A DNA stretch of 6,113 nt, from assembly GCA_050740975.1 (NCBI GenBank), contig JBOIEE010000190.1, positions 1 through 6,113 of the forward strand, read 5' to 3'. This DNA is from JBOHHR01 sp050740975. Lineage in GTDB: Bacteria > Pseudomonadota > Gammaproteobacteria > JBOHHR01. A model generated the notes under the pieces. It made no database searches and was not told where the DNA came from. It saw only the letters and a list, made by a program, of their open reading frames with translations. Positions 6,077-6,113 of this stretch are shown piece after piece. The position numbers were made by a program, and so were the translations under genes. Every line of letters starts with the position of its first letter. The first letter of the stretch is position 1.

Positions 6077-6113
6077 ATGCACGTGATTGCCGAATCCGCC
6101 CTGAGGGTAAGAT
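6077..6113 (+). CDS. higB: HigB-type toxin, first 12 codons (3' end outside window)
   Basis: The ATG at 6077 opens MHVIAESALRVR before the window ends. MHVI followed by a basic/Leu-containing helix is the usual N-terminus of the HigB family of ribosome-associated mRNA endonucleases (commonly MHVIS.KAL..F). In such operons the toxin gene precedes the higA antitoxin gene, and the antitoxin represses the shared promoter. The inverted repeat over the -10 box immediately upstream fits that arrangement. No ribosome-binding site is present between the -10 and the ATG. Only 12 residues are seen, so the call depends on the short match plus the promoter context; the rest of the toxin and any antitoxin lie outside. 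Confidence 0.5.
   Translation, partial: MHVIAESALRVR

Noticed and set aside
5762..6082. A 106-codon minus-strand open frame overlapping the aroC start
   Set aside because: It overlaps the first codons of aroC in another frame and its start lies on the opposite strand over the higB-like promoter. A middle part (RRELLRHLLADAAVKHRKF) reads plausibly, but I recognise no family and no start signal.

Overview
The window is a 6.1 kb piece of a Gram-negative, probably gammaproteobacterial, chromosome. The evidence is a lipopolysaccharide heptosyltransferase II (waaF) and a chorismate synthase (aroC), both of which read like gammaproteobacterial family members. The organism assignment is inference; there is no rRNA or other phylogenetic marker here.

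Left end (1 to about 617). A very GC-rich stretch (46 of 60 bases are G or C in both 1-60 and 121-180) carries the 3' part of a family 9 glycosyltransferase. The first codons of a second gene overlap it by ATGA and break off near base 588. Just beyond, on the opposite strand, lies the 5' fragment of a family-2-like glycosyltransferase, in DNA of ordinary composition (29 of 60 in 661-720). Two genes cut off against each other, with a composition step between them, mark a rearrangement or an assembly/cloning junction at about 589-617.

Middle (618 to 3321). waaF (minus strand) is followed by the broken glycosyltransferase start. A stretch of about 600 bases without a recognised gene separates waaF from a FkbM-type methyltransferase gene on the plus strand. 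Together these suggest a surface-polysaccharide region: inner-core LPS heptose transfer plus possible O-methylation of a glycan.

Right (3371 to 6113). A minus-strand set reads aroC, then a proteasome-like Anbu peptidase 53 bases downstream, then a membrane-protein gene that has lost its start and carries a frameshift. aroC has a perfect TATAAT just upstream of its start, giving almost no leader. At the right edge, on the plus strand, the first 12 codons of a HigB-type toxin begin behind a small inverted repeat and a TATACT box. If real, this is the start of a higBA toxin-antitoxin operon.

The most notable items are the left-end junction, the Anbu gene in an aroC context with a decayed membrane partner, and the near-leaderless starts at the right end.
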